Source: Thelonectria olida (Eukaryota > Ascomycota > Sordariomycetes > Hypocreales > Nectriaceae). From it: a stretch of DNA of 64,000 bases. The DNA lies in assembly GCA_020736575.1 (NCBI GenBank), contig JAGPYM010000023.1, positions 248,001-312,000 of the forward strand. Reading direction: 5' to 3'. Positions 19,870 to 31,060 of the stretch are shown here, one piece after another. Each line of letters begins with the position of its first letter. The first letter of the stretch is position 1. The notes beneath the pieces are model-generated. The model did not search any database. It was given only the letters and a program-made list of their open reading frames with translations, and was not told the DNA's origin. The translations under genes and the position numbers were made by a program.

Positions 19870-20765
19870 CGATACGATTACTCTCCCAAAGGCGCATGGT
19901 GTATCTTTCCTAAATACATATAGTATTCAATAGCAGTGTTTGGCTCCGTGCGCTTACAACTAGCGGAGGTAGGAGCACCGATAGAACAACCATGTTCGAC
20001 AATTGATATACTCAAAACTCTCTCCTCAGTGATGACTGGAGCTAGAGTAGGCTGAAGTGAAGCCAACTTTTGCAACACATTCTGGACAGTAGTACAAGCT
20101 AGTGCTAATTTTGTCTAACTTTCATCTTTAAGATCATCTGTTGACATAACCTCAACTTTTCGTCTACAACCATTGAAACATCTTATTGTTTCCGCCGTAG
20201 CCGTTTGCATTTGTCACGATCTGAAAAAATCGGAGAGCGTGGTGTTGGAGTTGCGTTGTCGACACGGACGTGTCAAGAGCGGGTTTAATATGTACTACGC
20301 GGATTGCTGTCAGACAGTACGTGTATTCGGTCCATTGATCCAAATCAGTGTATTCATGTTGTGTCTTGTTCTTTTTTGTGTCTGCCCCTGAAAGATCTGC
20401 TGTTCATCATAAGACCCTTGACCCGCACGTGACACCCCAGCATATGCCTTCTGTTCAACAATTGCCACGAAACTTGAATGTGTTTATTTATTGCACCTAA
20501 GGGTTTTACCGTTAGTGTTCTATTGCCAATATTAATCCGAAGTTAGGCCACTTGTGGACAAGTGATTACCCAGCTGTCCGAGGAGCAAGTGTCCGGGGAC
20601 AGCATTCGGCGAGTGGAGTCAGGCAAGTTCTGGCCTAAGGATAGCCGAAAATGGCTCGGTGTCATTTACTGGACCTCTAAGTTACCTATGCGTTATGCTT
20701 TCACCGCCTTAGTAATGGAAACTACTATACATAGCTAGAATTAATCTCATCTAATAGCGAGTAGC
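19870..20765. other. No gene recognised
   Basis: I see only short frames on both strands without motifs. The right part lies downstream of the reverse-strand gene ending at 20766 and should include its 3' UTR. Confidence 0.4.
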
Positions 20766-21644
20766 CTACTCTGAATCAGAACTATCGGAGTTAGAGATTT
20801 CTATGTCTGGAGCCAGCAGTTCACGCCAACTGACAATCACTTTTTGCCCGCCTTCTTCAGCTTCACGGCCAGGACTCAGCTCTAAGTTCATTCCCCGGCG
20901 TTGAAAATGAACAAAGGAGACAGTTCCGTCGCCACATCGAAGTTTAACGGAACACATGTCCCTGACAAATTGCTTACGTTTGATGGGTCTGCCTTCAATA
21001 CCTCCGATGTCGTTGAGCCCGATCTTTTGTAGCCTGCAATCCCCATAGTAGAGAACGTAAGTGTATAGCCGTTTCCTTTTTTGCTGGAATAACGAGCCGG
21101 GATCGTCCATCACAAGGTCATCATAGCCAACCGCATACCTAACGTATAGTTTGATTCCTGATTCAAGCTTGGCCATCTTTCTCTTGGGATCATATTCCGT
21201 TTTTCTCAAGGAGTCCACAAGTTGATCCTCTAATCCTTCTGCAATTCCTCTTTTGTCATGGAGCAATAGAACAAGACATGCCGATCTTGTGCGTTTTCCG
21301 CTGACTACCTGCTTCAATTTTGATCCTAATAGGGTTGGAAGCAGACGGCTGTCAGTCCTTTGGAGCCGAGATATCTCGTCCAACCATTTCGTGTTCTTGA
21401 ATATCAGATCCCACCCTTTCCAAGTGATATGTTCAGGCAATAAGGACACCTTTAGCCCTACCAACTCGACAGCCTGAGGAATCTTGATCCTTTGAAGCGG
21501 TTCGAGGTATTCCACGATTTGGTAAAAGATGGTGGACGGAAGATGTTGGAAACGTAACTTTTCCATATTCATATGCTTGCAAGGATGTGAGCGTTTGAAT
21601 AAAGAATGGAAAAACCGTGTATGTATTAGATATTGCGCGGACAT
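20766..21644 (-). CDS. F-box-like hypothetical protein (292 aa)
   Basis: This is an uninterrupted reverse-strand frame with ATG at 21642-21644. Another ATG pair 24 codons in (MNMEKLRF) could be the real start. Residues about 28-70 (LRFQHLPSTIFYQIVEYLEP, then LQRIKIPQAV) look like a degenerate F-box helix set. The middle has WKGWDLIFKNTKWLDEISRL and a basic KRTRSACLVLLLHDK. The C-terminus is acidic (EISNSDSSDSE). F-box proteins recruit substrates to SCF ubiquitin ligases, but the motif is weak and no substrate-binding repeats are visible. Codon-level integrity over 292 codons supports a real gene. Confidence 0.55.
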   Translation of the reverse strand: MSAQYLIHTRFFHSLFKRSHPCKHMNMEKLRFQHLPSTIFYQIVEYLEPLQRIKIPQAVELVGLKVSLLPEHITWKGWDLIFKNTKWLDEISRLQRTDSRLLPTLLGSKLKQVVSGKRTRSACLVLLLHDKRGIAEGLEDQLVDSLRKTEYDPKRKMAKLESGIKLYVRYAVGYDDLVMDDPGSLFQQKRKRLYTYVLYYGDCRLQKIGLNDIGGIEGRPIKRKQFVRDMCSVKLRCGDGTVSFVHFQRRGMNLELSPGREAEEGGQKVIVSWRELLAPDIEISNSDSSDSE

Positions 21645-22413
21645 TTATAGTTGCACATTCAATAAGGCTCCTGCTTTCCTGGCGGGCACTTTTGGCTATG
21701 CGCTCAATTGCCATGACATTCACTTACGGCCAGGGTCGTCGTTCCCTTTTGGCTTTTATGATTGGTGTAGCGACCAGAAACGGCCAGATGTCTTCTCACT
21801 GTACATCGCTCACATCCGATTCATTTTTGGTCAAACGCTTTCCTTACGCGTGTACTGTTAGATTGGATCATGTACAGAGCATTGGATAGGGTGGTCACAT
21901 GGTGACGCCAGGGGCCGCGTCAGGGCCTGGGGATGGCCTGATGCGTTTAGGGGGAGATGAACACTCGATGGATCACGGAGGAGACCTCCCACAGAGACAA
22001 TACACACACATCAAGACCATCAAAGTGCCGTGCTAGCTTTCCGACATGTACACTCCATATGTTCAACTTCCATGGGCGTCTTTTACTTAGAGAATCCATA
22101 AACGGATCTGCAACTTGCGCTTCCTTGCATCAGTCTCTCTTTCATGTCCGTGGTAGGGACTTTGAGGTACAAAGGTCTATTTTATGAATTCCCAAAAAGT
22201 CAAAAGTGGATATAGTCACTAGTGTCGGCTACATGTGTGCGCTATTGGCCACTTCTGGCCGAATGTTAAAAGTACTTTTTAGTACCCACAAGTACAGGAG
22301 CTGCTCTAAGAAACGAATGCCCCACAACGACAGTGCAAGCCAGGGTCCTCTGTACCTTGCTCGAGTCTCTGAGGTACACCTGCTAAACATAGAATAGTGG
22401 GCGAAGTTGGGAC
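21645..22413. other. No gene recognised
   Basis: No supportable feature was found. GCGTCAGGGCCTGGGG followed by GATGGCCTGATGCG near 21916 forms a weak inverted motif. Confidence 0.35.
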
Positions 22414-22454
22414 AGCTATGGTCCCAGGACCACAGCTGTCCCAGGACCATAGCT
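22414..22454. repeat. Imperfect palindrome
   Basis: AGCTATGGTCC at 22414-22424 pairs with GGACCATAGCT at 22444-22454. The intervening 19 bases contain CCCAGGAC and GTCCCAGG words. It sits at the left edge of the segment duplicated in inverted orientation at 23.2-23.4 kb. Confidence 0.7.
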
Positions 22455-22455
22455 A

Positions 22456-22605
22456 TGCCTTCAACGCCAGTTCGTTTTCATATCTACATCGCATATTTGG
22501 ACCACTCGCATGATTTGTATCGTCCAAGTCTGCATCACTCAGCCCCATTTTCGATTGTCCAGCCAACCAATTCCCTTCTACTGGGAGTCAGCTATGAAGG
22601 TGGTT
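22456..22605 (+). repeat. Segment duplicated in inverted orientation at 23.2-23.4 kb
   Basis: About 150 bases (from CTTCAACGCCAGTTCGTTTT to GTCAGCTATGAAGG) match the reverse complement of about 23222-23372 with roughly nine substitutions. Both copies are open in the same frame, giving YLDHSHDLYRPSLHH and VQPTNSLLL with a few conservative changes. Confidence 0.75.
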
Positions 22606-22953
22606 GGTTCCTCTTTGCCCCTGCGGATATACAGTGGGAGCATTATTCACACCAGTTCTTCATCAGTGTGTTAACACATTATTACATGCCTTTTCATTTC
22701 AAAGTTTTCGCTTTTCAGTCTCATCTTTTGCGCCACTTCTTTCCTCCCTACAGACGCAATAGTTTCCTTTTAGTTGTGTTTGAGTCTCATAAAAAGAGAT
22801 CCGGGTAGGATCGGAGTGCCATCACTGGACGGACGGGGACCTGGGTAGGAAACCGGGTAAGGGATACCGGTTGGGTGCTTCGATTTGGGAATGGGAAGGC
22901 GTTGAGAATTGTCATACGAGGGGATTAATGGCTTGGGATAGGACAGAAGTTTA

Positions 22954-23604
22954 TTAGGATGGCGTATACAAAAAGTCGTTCCTCTCATCCTCACCCGGAT
23001 CCTGTCGACGTATCCTAAGCCGTTTAGATGTCTTGCTCTGGTTTTCGAGTTTATCAGATGTCTCGGACGTTCGGGCGAGGACTACGGGCATGAGACTAAA
23101 TAGAAAGCAAGTGCGTTTCTTGGATGCAATATGGGGCCACAAATCGTGGGATAATGGTGGTCTGGAGACCCTCAGCATGCATCCACAGCATCCTGGACAC
23201 GTTGAGATCAGCGCGCCTTCATAGCTGACTCGCAGTAGAAGGGAATTGGTTGGCTGGACATTCGAAAATGGGGCTAAGTGATGCAGACTTGGACGATACA
23301 AGTCATGCGAGTGGTCCAAATAGACGATGTAGAGATGAAAACGAACTGGCATTGAAGGCATACGTGGTACCGTATAGAGCCATGCTCTGGCAATGGCCAT
23401 GTTGGCGGTTATATGCGTAGAGAAACAAGCTCGGAAGAGCATGTTCTGATCCGGACTTCCAAGATGTAGTTTAGATGAACGTCCATTATTCGTTTCTGGC
23501 AGTCGAATAACGCCATTGAAAACAAGTCCCATCCAAGAAACAAGCGCCATTGTCCGATATCGTTGGAGTCTAAGTAGCGTTCGAACAAGGCTCGAACTCG
23601 ACAC
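22954..23604 (-). CDS. Hypothetical protein frame containing the inverted-repeat arm
   Basis: This reverse-strand open frame of about 216 codons includes RFHLYIVYLDHSHDLYRPSL and NVQPTNSLLLRVSYEGAL, the region shared with 22456-22605, and a Cys-rich CPGCCGCML. The C-terminus is basic and acidic-mixed (KTSKRLRIRRQDPGEDERND). An ATG occurs within the frame at MALVSWMG (about 23550). I do not recognise the family. Conservation of the amino-acid sequence between the two copies hints at past coding function, but there is no independent support. Confidence 0.3.
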   Translation of the reverse strand: MSSSSLVRTLLRLQRYRTMALVSWMGLVFNGVIRLPETNNGRSSKLHLGSPDQNMLFRACFSTHITANMAIARAWLYTVPRMPSMPVRFHLYIVYLDHSHDLYRPSLHHLAPFSNVQPTNSLLLRVSYEGALISTCPGCCGCMLRVSRPPLSHDLWPHIASKKRTCFLFSLMPVVLARTSETSDKLENQSKTSKRLRIRRQDPGEDERNDFLYTPS

Positions 23605-23663
23605 TTTTGCCGCTGTTGTTACGAGGCTACACCAAAGGCGGGGAAAGCTATTCCTTCAGCTCT

Positions 23664-26600
23664 TCACTGGGCTCCTCGTTCTCGTTCGGGAAGCTGCTCC
23701 GACTGCATGCTCTCCCAGCGACGATCAAGTTCAGCACTATCATCACAGTTAGCCTCTGGAAACTCTCCTGTAATAGGATAGGAGTAAGGGGCACTCACGT
23801 CGACTCCTTCAATATCTTGACACCCTTCTCCCGGCAAAAGTGCAGGAATCGCCGCATCGTCCGCTCCCGGTTAAACGATGCCATCACATCTCCGCGAGGA
23901 AGTCCATCCTTTTTGGACAGCACAGAACCCTCGATGCGCATCACAACGTGAATTCTCAACGCCTCAATGTTCCACACAACCTCCGAAACCTCGTTAAGAT
24001 TTAAATGAAAGTCAATCGGCTCCATGTGCAGGCCCCACGACACCGGGTTAATGTCCTTAAGAACTTGGTGCTCGAAGCACTGGTCTTCCTCTTGCCAACA
24101 CCAGTACTGAGTCACTTGCGTGGAGCTCGTAAACAGCCGTGTCTTCACCTGGTAGAGCCGATAGTCCTGCGGACTAATGTCCACGCCGCTCCAGGACTCG
24201 GTGTCGGAGTAGTCTTCGACATGGAACGCGTCGTGGATCGGTCCGACTACGGGTTCGAGACGCCTGGGACGCTTGTGAAGGTGCGTGCTGAAAGGACTTT
24301 CATGCGGGTGGGACACCTGAGCCGCCAGAGGAGATTGATCGGCCTGGGGCGTGTCGCGGGGCGTGGTCGTGACGGACTGCATGCTCTTGCGCTTCTTGGA
24401 GGGCTTGGGTGTGTCGCTGGGACTGCCAACATTCTGACCACCCATTTTCATGCCCGATGGACGACCAATGTTCTTGAAACCGTGCTTCCGTCGGAGGGCA
24501 GCGAGCTTGGGATCGTGATAAAAGTCGTAGATCGTCTTGGGAAGATTGAAGTTGGCACCCTGGACCTTGATGAGCTCGTAGAGCCGCTGGCGAATCCACT
24601 CGACGGGCTTGATATCCAACTTGAACTTGGCCAACTCCAACAGAGTCTCTGAGAGTCGGAACAGAGTGTCATACGAGCAGATGCCTCCCTTTCCAGCGAC
24701 GATGTAGTTCTTAGCAAGGAGCTGGTACGGGCTGATATCGCCCTCTTCGAGGAACTCGAGGATCTTGATGCCGCGGTTGACCTGTTGTCCGATGTGGTAC
24801 TTGGATGAACCTCCTGTATCTGCGCCAGGTGCCAATGTGGCCTGGTGTTTCTCGCGCCACCTAGCCAGCTGTGACTCGATCAAGCCTCTCACATTTGGCC
24901 AGTGAGGATCCCAGTATGGGTGGTTCTCGTCAATTTTGGCGACCGGCACGCCCTCCATGCACATGGGGAAGGTATACACGAGGCCGTCGTCCTTAAGCTC
25001 GAGAGTCTCCCGTGTAATTTCTTCCAATGGCTCCTCAGCAGCCTCTTCAGACGGCTGTGGCGAATCGATGGGCATAGAGGTTGGCGTCGGACTATCAACT
25101 AAGGGAGGCCTATTTCGAGCGTTGGCGGGGGTAAACCCAGGCGTCACTCGATACTCGTGAGGCGTAGGAATCTGCTCAGGCTCGCGGACTGTTAGACTGC
25201 CGGTGGGAACGGGGTGTTCCTTCATCGTCGTGTCCACCTCGGTGCTTGGCTGAACGGTGTCTGTCTGGGGTGATCGGTGGGAGTGGATGAAGCGGGAAGC
25301 GGGCGACCATTGAGGGACCTGATTCTCGTGATGACGCAGTCGGGGCTCCTCATATCGAGGCGGGGCGACAGAAATTTGAGCTTCTGCTTGATCTTGGGCT
25401 TCGAGGATTGTTGTCGCCTCCTGCGCAATTCTCGCGTCTATGATGCTTCGAGTGTTCTCGGTACTCATGGTTTCTTCAACTGGCTCTAATTGGTGATCAT
25501 ATCCCGTTTCCGACGACGAATCATTAGTTTCCACAACCGTCTTCGTTTCCATCTCAGGGGCGTTTCTCTTCCCCTGCGCCGCGTTATCTGCCTTCTCTGA
25601 AGCACTCTCCGTCTCTTGGGGAGCCGGAGCACCACCCAGCGACGTCCTCGTCTCTCTGCGTGACCTTGACCACCGTCTCGCCGAAGGCACATCAGTGGTA
25701 TCTCCTGACGCACCATGACAGCCCTGTCGATTCCATTCGCAGTTGCCGCATTTCTGGAACAGCTCACCACCCACAATGATGCAGTCGTCAAAGGCCCCCT
25801 GGTTCTTCTCGCAGTACTGGCATCGCTTGGACTGGATCTGACCCGTGGCCTGGATCATGCAAGACAGCCATTTGACGCCCTTGGGTTCGGTGCGGTCGTA
25901 GACAGTGGCAAGATACGTATCGTTGAAGCGTCGACCGCGGCGGATCTTGACGGGTCTTCGGATCTCGAGCTCCATGATGGATTCAACCCATTGGTTCCAG
26001 GGCTCGACGCGCTCTAGCGGGCCGATCACATTTCCGTCAGCGTCGACAACGTCTACGATGGCATCGACAGGTTTTGCCCTGGCCCGATCCTCATGTTGGC
26101 ATTCAATGCCCTCCATGGGCGTCTCATCCGCGGCAGTGATGCTATTCGTAGGCGTGCCGTTCGTAGTCGGCCTCGTGTCCTCGATCCCCCGCCCTGAAGT
26201 CCCATTCACGACTGGTTGATCTAGACGTGTCGCCGGGAGCGACGCGAGACCAATCAGATCAAACTGATCGGTGTCCTCCTCATCCGGATCTTCGCCTTTC
26301 TTCTCCCGAAAAAACCTCCGCATGGTCTTGACCACCTTTTGACGCGTCTCGACACGCGCCTGCTGTCCATCGTGATACTTTTGCTCGAGGCGATTTAATT
26401 TATCCGCCTTTTCTTCGCGTGAGTCGATGACTGAGGCGAGTTCTTCGTCGACCTTGGCGAGGTCCTTGGCAAGACGCTGTTGGAGATCGCTGAGTTGACT
26501 CCGACGTCTGGTCAAGTCGCCAAGCTCAGTCTTGAGGTCAGTCGTGGCGCGTCTGAACTCCCGGTCGGCAACAACCTGGTCGGCATCCTGTTGTTGACGT

Positions 26601-26698
26601 AGGTTGGACCAGAAGTTTCTTTCTGTCTCATCCCAGACTGACTTGTGTTCGCCCGCAGGGGGAGCCTCCCAAGCGGCGGCCTCCTCGCCGCTAGTCAT
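23664..26698 (-). CDS. Large nuclear-type protein with a DUF3716-like Cys-rich domain (two exons)
   Basis: Exon 1 spans 26698 to 23799 and exon 2 spans 23736 to 23664. The intron has a GTGAGT donor and a GCTAAC branch just before ATGATAG. Together they encode 990 residues ending RERGAQ. Without splicing, the frame would stop inside the donor. Residues about 45-135 are a long coiled coil (TELGDLTRRRSQLSDLQQRL and following). A Cys-rich module at about 293-330 (CQYCEKNQGAFDDC, then CGNCEWNRQGC) matches the spacing of fungal DUF3716. A long disordered middle follows, then a structured region at about 590-780 (VRGLIESQLARWREKHQATL, YELIKVQGANFNLPKTIYDF) and a C-terminal conserved block (HMEPIDFHLNLNEVSEVVWN, MRRFLHFCREKGVKILKEST). 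Its function is unknown; nuclear or DNA-associated is an inference. It is a long intact gene and probably expressed. Confidence 0.8.
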
Positions 26699-26916
26699 GC
26701 CGAGTTGGTTGTGACGCGAACTGGAAAAAAGCAGCAGGAGGGGAGCAGACCTCCTCGCGGTGCGCGGCTTGTGTAGCTACAGTGCGTTCTCGGTGCGTGG
26801 TATTCTACAGCTGGGCGCACGTTGCTACTACAGGTTGGCGACGACGACGGGGGGTTGAATAACGGGAGGATGGCCGTTTCCGCCGACCAAAAGAGCGGGC
26901 GGGCACAGGTTGAACA
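26699..26916. promoter_or_regulatory. Upstream region of the DUF3716-like gene, bounded by a LINE
   Basis: Only about 220 bases separate the reverse-strand start codon (26698) from LINE coding sequence, so a LINE insertion has landed in or close to this gene's promoter. No specific element is recognised. Confidence 0.35.
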
Positions 26917-27960
26917 GTGGTTGAGGGATGGGAGCACAAGGTATCGGTCCAGCTCCTATCCCTAGCTCCTTCCTCCATTTCGGCGATCCCGGCCTCATTA
27001 CCCTGGATTACAAAGAGTGGTCCACAACAGTCGCCCACACAACCCTTACAGATAGCATCGAAAGAAGAATCTGCTGAGGCCTTCCTCCAGTGGATCCAGT
27101 CAGTAAACTCACTTACCTTGATCGTATACTCAGACGGCTCCTTGTCCTCAAAGGGAGCAGCCAGCTACGGCTTCGCCATTCACCAGAACAACCTCCCCAT
27201 CTCCAACGGCTCAGGCCGCCTCGGACCTGTCGAGGTCTTTGATGCTGAAGCTACAGGAGCACTGGAGGGCCTTAAGGCCGCCCTAGACCTCCCAGGATCA
27301 GCGACACAGGACATCGTAGTCTGCCTAGACAACCTGGCAGCCGCCACATGCCTACGCGGCACACCGTCTGACTCCTCACAAGAAGTCTTCCTCGAGTTCC
27401 AGGCTTTAGCTGCATCACATGGAGCTACACAAGTGCGCTGGATACCTGGCCACACGAACATTCCCGGCAACGAACAAGCCGACAAACTGGCAAAATCTGC
27501 TTCGTCGCTGCCGGAGCCGGAGGGCACTCAGCCGACGCTGGCATACGTGCGAAAGATGGCGAGGCAAAAACCGAAAGAAGCTTTCGAAACATGGTGGTCA
27601 ACTTCCGCCCCCGAGCAGTACAGGAAATTCAATCTCAAGGCGACTATACGCTGCCCACCGGAGCTCTCACTCCCTCGGACAGCTTTGCACCATCTGCTCG
27701 CAGCAAGATCCCTCCATGGGGACTTCGCTGCATACCACGAAAGATTCAACCACGACGACGCGCGAGTGGTCTGCTCGTGCGGTCGGCGCAAAGCACATGA
27801 CCATGTCTTCTACTGTAGAAAGGTACCGCCGCGGCGCCGGGTGAGGCTGTCACCCTCACCAACTGCAGCAGTCAACCTCGCAATAGGAAGAGATTTCGAC
27901 AAGTACATCAAGCTGGCCAAATCAAGCGCCTTCTTCGAAAAAATTTGCCCTCGTTACTAG
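26917..27960 (+). pseudogene. LINE RNase H domain with C-terminal zinc knuckle
   Basis: A 347-codon open frame carries a well-preserved RNase H. The motifs are IVYSDGSLSSKGAASYGFAI (first Asp), FDAEATGALEGLKAAL (Glu), VVCLDNLAAATCLRG (Asp) and VRWIPGHTNIPGNEQADKLA (His and final Asp). A C-terminal CSCGRRKAHDHVFYCRK knuckle and the usual end follow. No ATG lies at its left edge, so the frame enters from a truncated ORF2. Unlike the RNase H-like region of the other LINE copies, all catalytic positions are visible. Confidence 0.85.
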
Positions 27961-28342
27961 ACGAGGCGGACTCGAGACGCACTCGCGTCTCTTCCTCTCC
28001 CTTTATTCCCTCTTCCCTTTGTTCTTTTTCTTTAATCACATAGGCTCGGCCGCCTCGTGCAGCCACGCTAATGCTCTCTTCCCAGTCCCCTAAAGACTGG
28101 CCCATATAGCGGCTACTGCTATTATAGCCGCGCCTGGTCATCCCGCTGACGGGTAACAGGCTCGATACATTGCGCCTTCGAGCCGATGATATGCTGGATA
28201 GTGGTCTGTTCTGTATTGTACGAAAGCATTGGGTAGATCTTAGCATTAGAGACTCTAGCTCAGCACGTCCTGTGCCCCAATAGGGGACTTTACGGGCCTC
28301 GCGGCCCTCGGACGAAAAATATACATACATACATACATACAG
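26917..28342 (+). mobile_element. 5'-truncated LINE, second family, with ATAC-repeat tail
   Basis: The RNase H frame is followed by a 3' UTR and the terminal module TGTGCCCCAATAGGGGAC, CGGGCCTCGCGGCCCTCGG, then five ATAC units (about 28321-28341). The layout matches the other LINE ends here, but the sequence is a different family with a more complete RNase H. Confidence 0.8.
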
Positions 28343-28422
28343 TCACCCACACACCTTGCCCTGTCATCTTACTTTCTTGGCACGTAGATGTTAAGAAAGT
28401 AGCCGAAATTACACCCTTTTCC

Positions 28423-29740
28423 TTAACAAGTGCACCGCGACAACCCTAATCCTGCGCTAAATTTGAAGAAGCTGCCAAACAATTCACCACTAGACTCGAA
28501 CGAGAATTCGCTCAAAAGTTTGCCAACAGCTTCCGAGATTCCTGGAATCAGGCGCTCACTGACGCCAAATCTGCTCCCGTGCCTACCTACAGCACTGTCG
28601 CGGCCTCGTCCCCGGCTGCAAACAATTCCCTTACCCACCGACATCAACAACAACAAACCTCCCCTCATCGCCAGAGACAACCGACCCCTATCGCCCCACC
28701 CCGAGAGGACCTCCGTGTCTTCATCCGGTTGGACGCCGGAGCTCCGGCCAGAGCCCAGACGAGCTACGCAATCCGGACCCACACCTCCCGGAAACTCGGA
28801 GTTGATTCACGCAAGATCCCGCGGGTATTCCAAGTCAAGTCCGGATGGGCCGTCCGAACCACCGATATAACCACCCGCGACCTCCTTGTGCAGAGGCAAG
28901 CCGAGTGGGCAGGCGACCTAGGGGCCACTGTTGTAGAGAGTAACAAGAAGTGGTTCACTTACGTAGTCCCAGACTACCCCCGCAAACTGACAGACCTCTA
29001 TGGTAACAAGGTGGACAGCGACATTGCTCTCAATGGGGAAATCGAGGCCCAGACGGGACTGAAGCCCGTCGACGTACGCCCTGGCAACGCAATTCGGATA
29101 ATCTCCTAACCAAGACCTTGTTTCCTTCCTGGAGCCGACTAAGAAATATTGGTGCCTGTTTGACAGCCGACCAGCTACACGTATTAACAAAACTAACCCC
29201 CTTAAGCAGTGCGATATATGCTGGGACTTCCATCCCACACGTGTCTGTCACAGACGAGCCGTCTGCAAGAACTATGGCAAACCAAACCACGACTTCCAAG
29301 CCTGCAACGCCCCGCCACGATGCGCCGACTGTTTCGGAACTCACGCCGCCAACTTCACTAAGTGCCCAGCTCGCCCGAAGAAAGTGCACGGCATGTTTCG
29401 CCGGTTGACCAGAGAGCAACGGGAGCACGTCCGAACCGTAGGCGCTGAGGCATACCGTCAGCGCAACTCAGAACCGCAACAACGCACACTTGAGCCACAA
29501 CATGAAAACGCCGAGTCGCAAGAGCGAGTAGGTCCTCGCGACCCTAGTCCAGCCCGTCGCCGCAAACCAGAAGCGCCAGGTGTGTCGTACGGACATACTG
29601 GATCCTGGTTCGCTTTCCTCATCACTTTGCAGCAGACCCTTGCTAGCCCTGCTACAAAAGGTAATGTTGACGTTATCCGGGCACCATACCGTGACCGGCT
29701 TACGACCGGACCGTGTAGATCGAAGAAGTAGATCCCAGAC
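28423..29740 (+). pseudogene. LINE ORF1 (Gag-like) relic
   Basis: The first part (about 28455-29109) reads AKFEEAAKQFTTRLEREFAQ, a Gln/Pro-rich linker, REDLRVFIRLDAGAPARAQT, and RDLLVQRQAEWAGDLGATVV with VVPDYPRKLTDLYG. This is typical of fungal LINE ORF1 proteins. After the stop at 29107-29109 the sequence continues in another frame with three zinc-knuckle-like pieces (CDICWDFHPTRVCHRRAVC, CKNYGKPNHDFQAC, CADCFGTHAANFTKC) up to about 29740. ORF2 is absent. One frameshift or stop and 5'/3' truncation make it a relic. It may have belonged to the family of the neighbouring element at 26.9 kb, but the order is wrong for one intact copy. Confidence 0.75.
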
Positions 29741-29890
29741 AAAGCAAGATAGATTTCGCTAGTTATACATGCAATAATCCAGACTCATGCAGTAACTCCC
29801 GACGGCAATACATACGAATGACTGCTAGTTCTAGTTTCTTAGAAGGCGCCACGTACTGTGCACCTTGTATCGATAATGCGCTGCGCTAAT

Positions 29891-30526
29891 CTATCGCAAA
29901 TCGCCGAGCCCCCGTCTCAAATCTTCTATAGCCCGGACCAGCTGACTCGAAATCTCGAAATCTTTCGTCGGGAGCAGTATGATGATATCGATGCCCGAGT
30001 CCGTCACGGTTTGCAGGCATCGGTCCAAGGGTATCGCGTCTAGGTCGATGGTCCAGGACTTCAATTCGCATTCGTCTAAAAACCGTTTTGTCTCGCGTTC
30101 AAGGTCGGACGAATCACCCATGTTCTTGGGCTCCTGATGATGCTGCTTCCAGAGAATCTTTTCATGCTCTTTCTGTGGTTCTAAGAATATGATGGAGGGG
30201 GGAGCTATTGCCGCTTCGTCCGTGGCGGATTCCACCTCCGAAGACCAACTAACCGTGTGTGCTTCGCTTTCTTCTTCTCCGAGTGAGTTGTCCTGTCTCA
30301 GTGACATGATTTGTTGCAAAACTGCCGGGCCCTTTTGTGCCTTGGTATCGTCTTCGTCTTCTTGCACCTCTTGCGCCTCTTGCACCCTTGGTCTCTGCTC
30401 TTCCTCGATCCTCTCCTCCTCTTCCTCGATCCTTAAGATTAAGGATCTCAAGGCAGTTCGGGATTGGGAGGAGCCTCACCTCGGCGACAAGAGACGGGAG
30501 GCGAGTGAGATGAGTGTCGTGGGCAT
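29891..30526 (-). CDS. Acidic hypothetical protein, two exons (195 aa)
   Basis: Exon 1 runs 30526-30480, from MPTTLISLASRLLSP. A 48-base intron (GTGAGG donor, CTTAAG acceptor) follows. Exon 2 runs 30431-29891. The join is in frame and explains why the long downstream frame lacks an ATG. The N-terminal third is a Glu-rich helix (RIEEEEERIEEEQRPRVQEA). The C-terminal part looks folded (FLDECELKSWTIDLDAIPLD, RCLQTVTDSGIDIIILLPTK, RAIEDLRRGLGDL). No family is recognised. It is probably a real lineage-restricted gene. Confidence 0.5.
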
Positions 30527-30639
30527 ACTGTACTAAAACGAAAATGGATAAACTTGCCTATCGATTAAAGGATTTTGACCAGTCATGGGCTGCCACCTCA
30601 GCTCTCACATTTGGCCGCCTCTGATTATCCACTATGATA

Positions 30640-31060
30640 CAGCAGAGGCAAACCGACCGACTACAGCAACGACGATGCCGAGGTTGAGTAAGTGTTCGAA
30701 TTGTTCTTCGGGAACGTCAATCTAACCAAGGCAGCATCATTGCCGTGCATGGCCTCGGTTCAAACGTTGACTGGCCCTGGACGTTGAAGGACGACGAAAA
30801 GCCTGTCAACTGGCTTCGAGACCTCGACATGCTGCCTGCGAAGGTGCTCAAGTCGAGAATTATAGTGTACAATTATGAGTCGAGATGGCACGCAGACGCC
30901 CCGAAAACACGCCTCCAGCTCTGCGGAGAAGAGCTCATACACAGCGTACACTCATTCCGCGGCAGCACTTCTAATCGTCCAATTGTCTTCGTTGGCCATA
31001 GCCCAGGTGGAAATGTCATCGTCCATGTGAGCTCATGTGATTGTCCGCGCTGTGCGTTCA
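30640..31060 (+). pseudogene. Alpha/beta-hydrolase domain relic of the type fused to fungal NLR/ankyrin proteins
   Basis: After a clear intron (30688-30734, GTAAGT donor, CTAAC branch) the frame reads DIIAVHGLGSNVDWPWTL, VNWLRDLDMLPAKVLKSRII, VYNYESRWHADAPKTRLQLC and NRPIVFVGHSPGG. This is the N-terminal alpha/beta-hydrolase fold found at the front of many fungal STAND or ankyrin proteins; the nucleophile elbow GHSxGG is present. The frame meets a donor-like GTGAGC at 31028 and no continuation follows. Upstream there is an in-frame stop about 16 codons before the intron. It is therefore a fragment. Confidence 0.7.

Noticed and set aside
22229..22450. Reverse-strand frame at the palindrome
   Set aside because: It is only open because of the repeated CCCAGGAC words and has no similarity.
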